DNA of 64,000 bases, taken from assembly GCF_001421245.1 (NCBI RefSeq), contig NZ_LMKE01000028.1:1-64000 (forward strand), written 5' to 3'. This DNA is from Sphingomonas sp. Leaf10. GTDB lineage: Bacteria; Pseudomonadota; Alphaproteobacteria; Sphingomonadales; Sphingomonadaceae. Position 1 is the stretch's first letter. The number at the start of each line of letters is the position of its first letter. Below the pieces are notes generated by a model. The model was not told the origin of the DNA and made no database searches. It worked only from the letters and a program-made list of their open reading frames with translations. Made by a program: the position numbers and the translations under genes. Shown piece after piece: positions 62,480 through 64,000 of this stretch.

Positions 62480-63157
62480 ATGCTCGCCGCCCTGATCGCG
62501 CTCGCCCTGACCCCGCAAGTCGCTGCTCCACCCATGCAGGTCGAGCGGCAGCTGATGCTGACCGGTTTCGATCGTGTCCGCGTCGATGGGCCGTTCACTG
62601 TCGAGGTCCGCGCCGGCCCGGGGCCGAACCGGGTGGTCGGCGATCCGCGATCGATCGATGCGGTGCAGGTCCGTGTCGATGGCCGCACGCTGGTCGTCAG
62701 CGCCGCGCGCGACGATCGCGGCCGGCCGATCGCCGCATCCTCGCCGGTGGTCGAGCTGTCGAACGACCGGCTGGCCGCGGTTGCCGCCGACGGGGCGGGG
62801 ACGATCCGCATCGACCGCATGGCCGGTCCCCGCGTCGATATCGCGCTCAGCGGCGATGGCACGGTCACCATGGGCACGGTCGAGGCGGAGGTCGTCAACG
62901 CGATGCTGATCGGCAGCGGCAAGCTGACGCTGTCGGGCAGGGGCGGACAGGGCCGGTTCGCGGTCAACGGTCCCGGCAGCATCGATGCGGCGGCCCTGAC
63001 CATCGATACCTTGCAGGTCCGCAGCGAAGGTACCGGCAACAGCCGCTACCGCGCACGCTATACCGCGGACGTCAGCGCGGAAGGGTCGGGCAGTGTGACG
63101 GTCGAGGGTTCGCCGCGATGCCAGCAACGTGGCACCGCGACGATCCGCTGCGGATAG
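62480..63157 (+). CDS. GIN-domain (DUF2807) exported protein
   Basis: 225 residues from ATG 62480 (CAGGAACC upstream). Signal peptide MLAALIALALTPQVAA, then a head-GIN domain: MLTGFDRVRVDGPFTVEVRAG, VVSAARDDRG, AADGAGTIRIDR, LSGDGTVTMG, LIGSGKLTLSG, SAEGSGSVTVEG. It ends in a Cys-rich tail (PRCQQRGTATIRCG) similar to the end of the previous protein (ARCVVNRIGTGSVDCG), so the pair is a tandem duplication. Confidence 0.88.
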   Translation: MLAALIALALTPQVAAPPMQVERQLMLTGFDRVRVDGPFTVEVRAGPGPNRVVGDPRSIDAVQVRVDGRTLVVSAARDDRGRPIAASSPVVELSNDRLAAVAADGAGTIRIDRMAGPRVDIALSGDGTVTMGTVEAEVVNAMLIGSGKLTLSGRGGQGRFAVNGPGSIDAAALTIDTLQVRSEGTGNSRYRARYTADVSAEGSGSVTVEGSPRCQQRGTATIRCG

Positions 63158-63158
63158 G

Positions 63159-64000
63159 TTATGCCGCCTCGCGCGTGCGTACCGGATAGTCGGTATAGCC
63201 CTCGACTCCGCGCGAATACCATGTCGCCATATTATCGGCATTCAGCTCTGCACCGACCGCGAGCCGTTCGGGCAGGTTGGGATTGGCGAGGAACGGTCGG
63301 CCAAAGGCGATGGCGTCGGCAATTCCCGTATCGAGTTCGGCCTGCGCGGTGTCGCCGCGATAATCCTGGTTCAGCACCAGCGGGCCGGCAAAGACCTTGC
63401 GGATCTCGGGCGACACGCGCGGCTGGGTCGCGCTGCCGAAGGTGCCGTCGGGGCCCGGTTCGCGCAGTTCGAGGAAGGCGATGCCCTTGTCCGCCAGCAG
63501 CTTCGCGGCGGGGACGAACACCGATGCCGGATCGCTGTCGATCACCCCCTGCGTATCGCCGTTGGGCGAGAAGCGCACCGCCGTCCGTCCGGCGCCGACC
63601 TCGGCTATCAGCCGGTCGACGACTTCGCCGAGCAGGCGGATGCGGTTTTCGGGCGACCCGCCATAGGCGTCGTCGCGGTGGTTGGCGCCGTCGCGCAGGA
63701 ACTGGTCGATCAGATAGCCATTGGCGGCATGCAGCTGCACGCCATCGAACCCGGCGGCCTTCGCATTGCGCGCGGCACGCGAGTAATCGTCGAGCACCCG
63801 CGCGATATCGTCGAGCGTCGCGGCGCGCGCCGCCGCATACGGTTTCTTGCCGTCATAGGTATGCGCCTTGCCCGGCGCGGTCGTCGCCGACGACGACAGC
63901 GGGGCGGCACCGCCCAGGAAATCGGGATGCACCACCCGGCCCATATGCCATAGCTGGGTCACGATCCGGCCGCCGGCCTGGTGGACGGCGTCGGTCACCG
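63159..64000 (-). CDS. Alkene reductase, Old Yellow Enzyme family (partial)
   Basis: 280 or more residues; the 5' end lies beyond the window. FMN-dependent ene-reductase: GRIVTQLWHMGRVVHP, GFDGVQLHAANGYLIDQFLRDGANHRDD (substrate His/Asn pair), YGGSPENRIRLLGEVV and ADAIAFGRPFLANPNLPERL. Matches NemA (N-ethylmaleimide reductase)-type OYEs. Stop TAA at 63159-63161. Confidence 0.92.
   Translation of the reverse strand, partial: VTDAVHQAGGRIVTQLWHMGRVVHPDFLGGAAPLSSSATTAPGKAHTYDGKKPYAAARAATLDDIARVLDDYSRAARNAKAAGFDGVQLHAANGYLIDQFLRDGANHRDDAYGGSPENRIRLLGEVVDRLIAEVGAGRTAVRFSPNGDTQGVIDSDPASVFVPAAKLLADKGIAFLELREPGPDGTFGSATQPRVSPEIRKVFAGPLVLNQDYRGDTAQAELDTGIADAIAFGRPFLANPNLPERLAVGAELNADNMATWYSRGVEGYTDYPVRTREAA

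Overview
This window looks like the replication-origin region of an alphaproteobacterial chromosome, most likely Sphingomonas or a close relative (Sphingomonadales). Three things point there: the high GC content; a family mix typical of sphingomonads (TonB-dependent receptor beside a spinster-type MFS, HWE histidine kinase, MucR, MmcB, DUF1491, TIGR02186, CarD); and the gene order ppsR - oriC - hemE - hemJ - rho - mnmE - mnmG - rsmG - parA - parB. No database search was possible, so names rest on motifs, length and synteny. I see no rRNA, tRNA, prophage, insertion sequence or CRISPR array.

Left part (1-19400): cell-wall amidase, RNase E with an acidic insert, a PAS/HWE kinase divergent from a MucR-type regulator, hisZ, a serC-serA pair with a candidate RNA leader, a single-domain response regulator, an M48 protease with a DsbA-like thioredoxin, a YadGH-type ABC exporter, an SDR with an atypical active site, an AsmA protein, and rpmI-rplT. 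Middle (19400-37800): GIY-YIG protein, pheST with an aldose epimerase, prfC, an MFS/TonB-receptor/TetR nutrient module, a DUF177 protein with a cytochrome bc1 chaperone, bamE, an RcnB-like periplasmic protein, a compact NfrB-like glycosyltransferase with a putative outer-membrane partner, and a TauE/TIGR02186 pair.

Origin part (37800-64000): genes left of the origin run mainly leftward (mmcB, sleB, DUF1491, thioesterase, ptsN, hpf, dnaQ, coaE, aroE, maf, ppsR) and genes right of it rightward (hemE to herA), as expected for co-orientation with replication. The ppsR-hemE gap holds three perfect DnaA boxes, one near-perfect box, GANTC sites and an AT-rich stretch. Five parS-like palindromes (GTTYCACGTGGAAC) lie within about 16 kb, three between genes and two inside coding sequence; a sixth near-match is about 21 kb away. 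They match the ParAB system encoded beside them. Farther right are an M23 peptidase, a Suv3-like helicase with an S4 protein, FdxA, CarD, two tandem GIN-domain proteins and a partial OYE-family reductase.

The least explained feature is a set of dispersed inverted-repeat elements in the gaps. Family A (about 220-270 bp, nested arms built on an 8-bp AGGCGCGG-like unit) has four copies, each starting at or just before a stop codon. One copy carries ten tandem octamers and seems to encode the C-terminus of a TetR regulator. Family B (GTCATYCC...GGRATGAC) has three copies; families C and D are G/C-rich paired hairpins.
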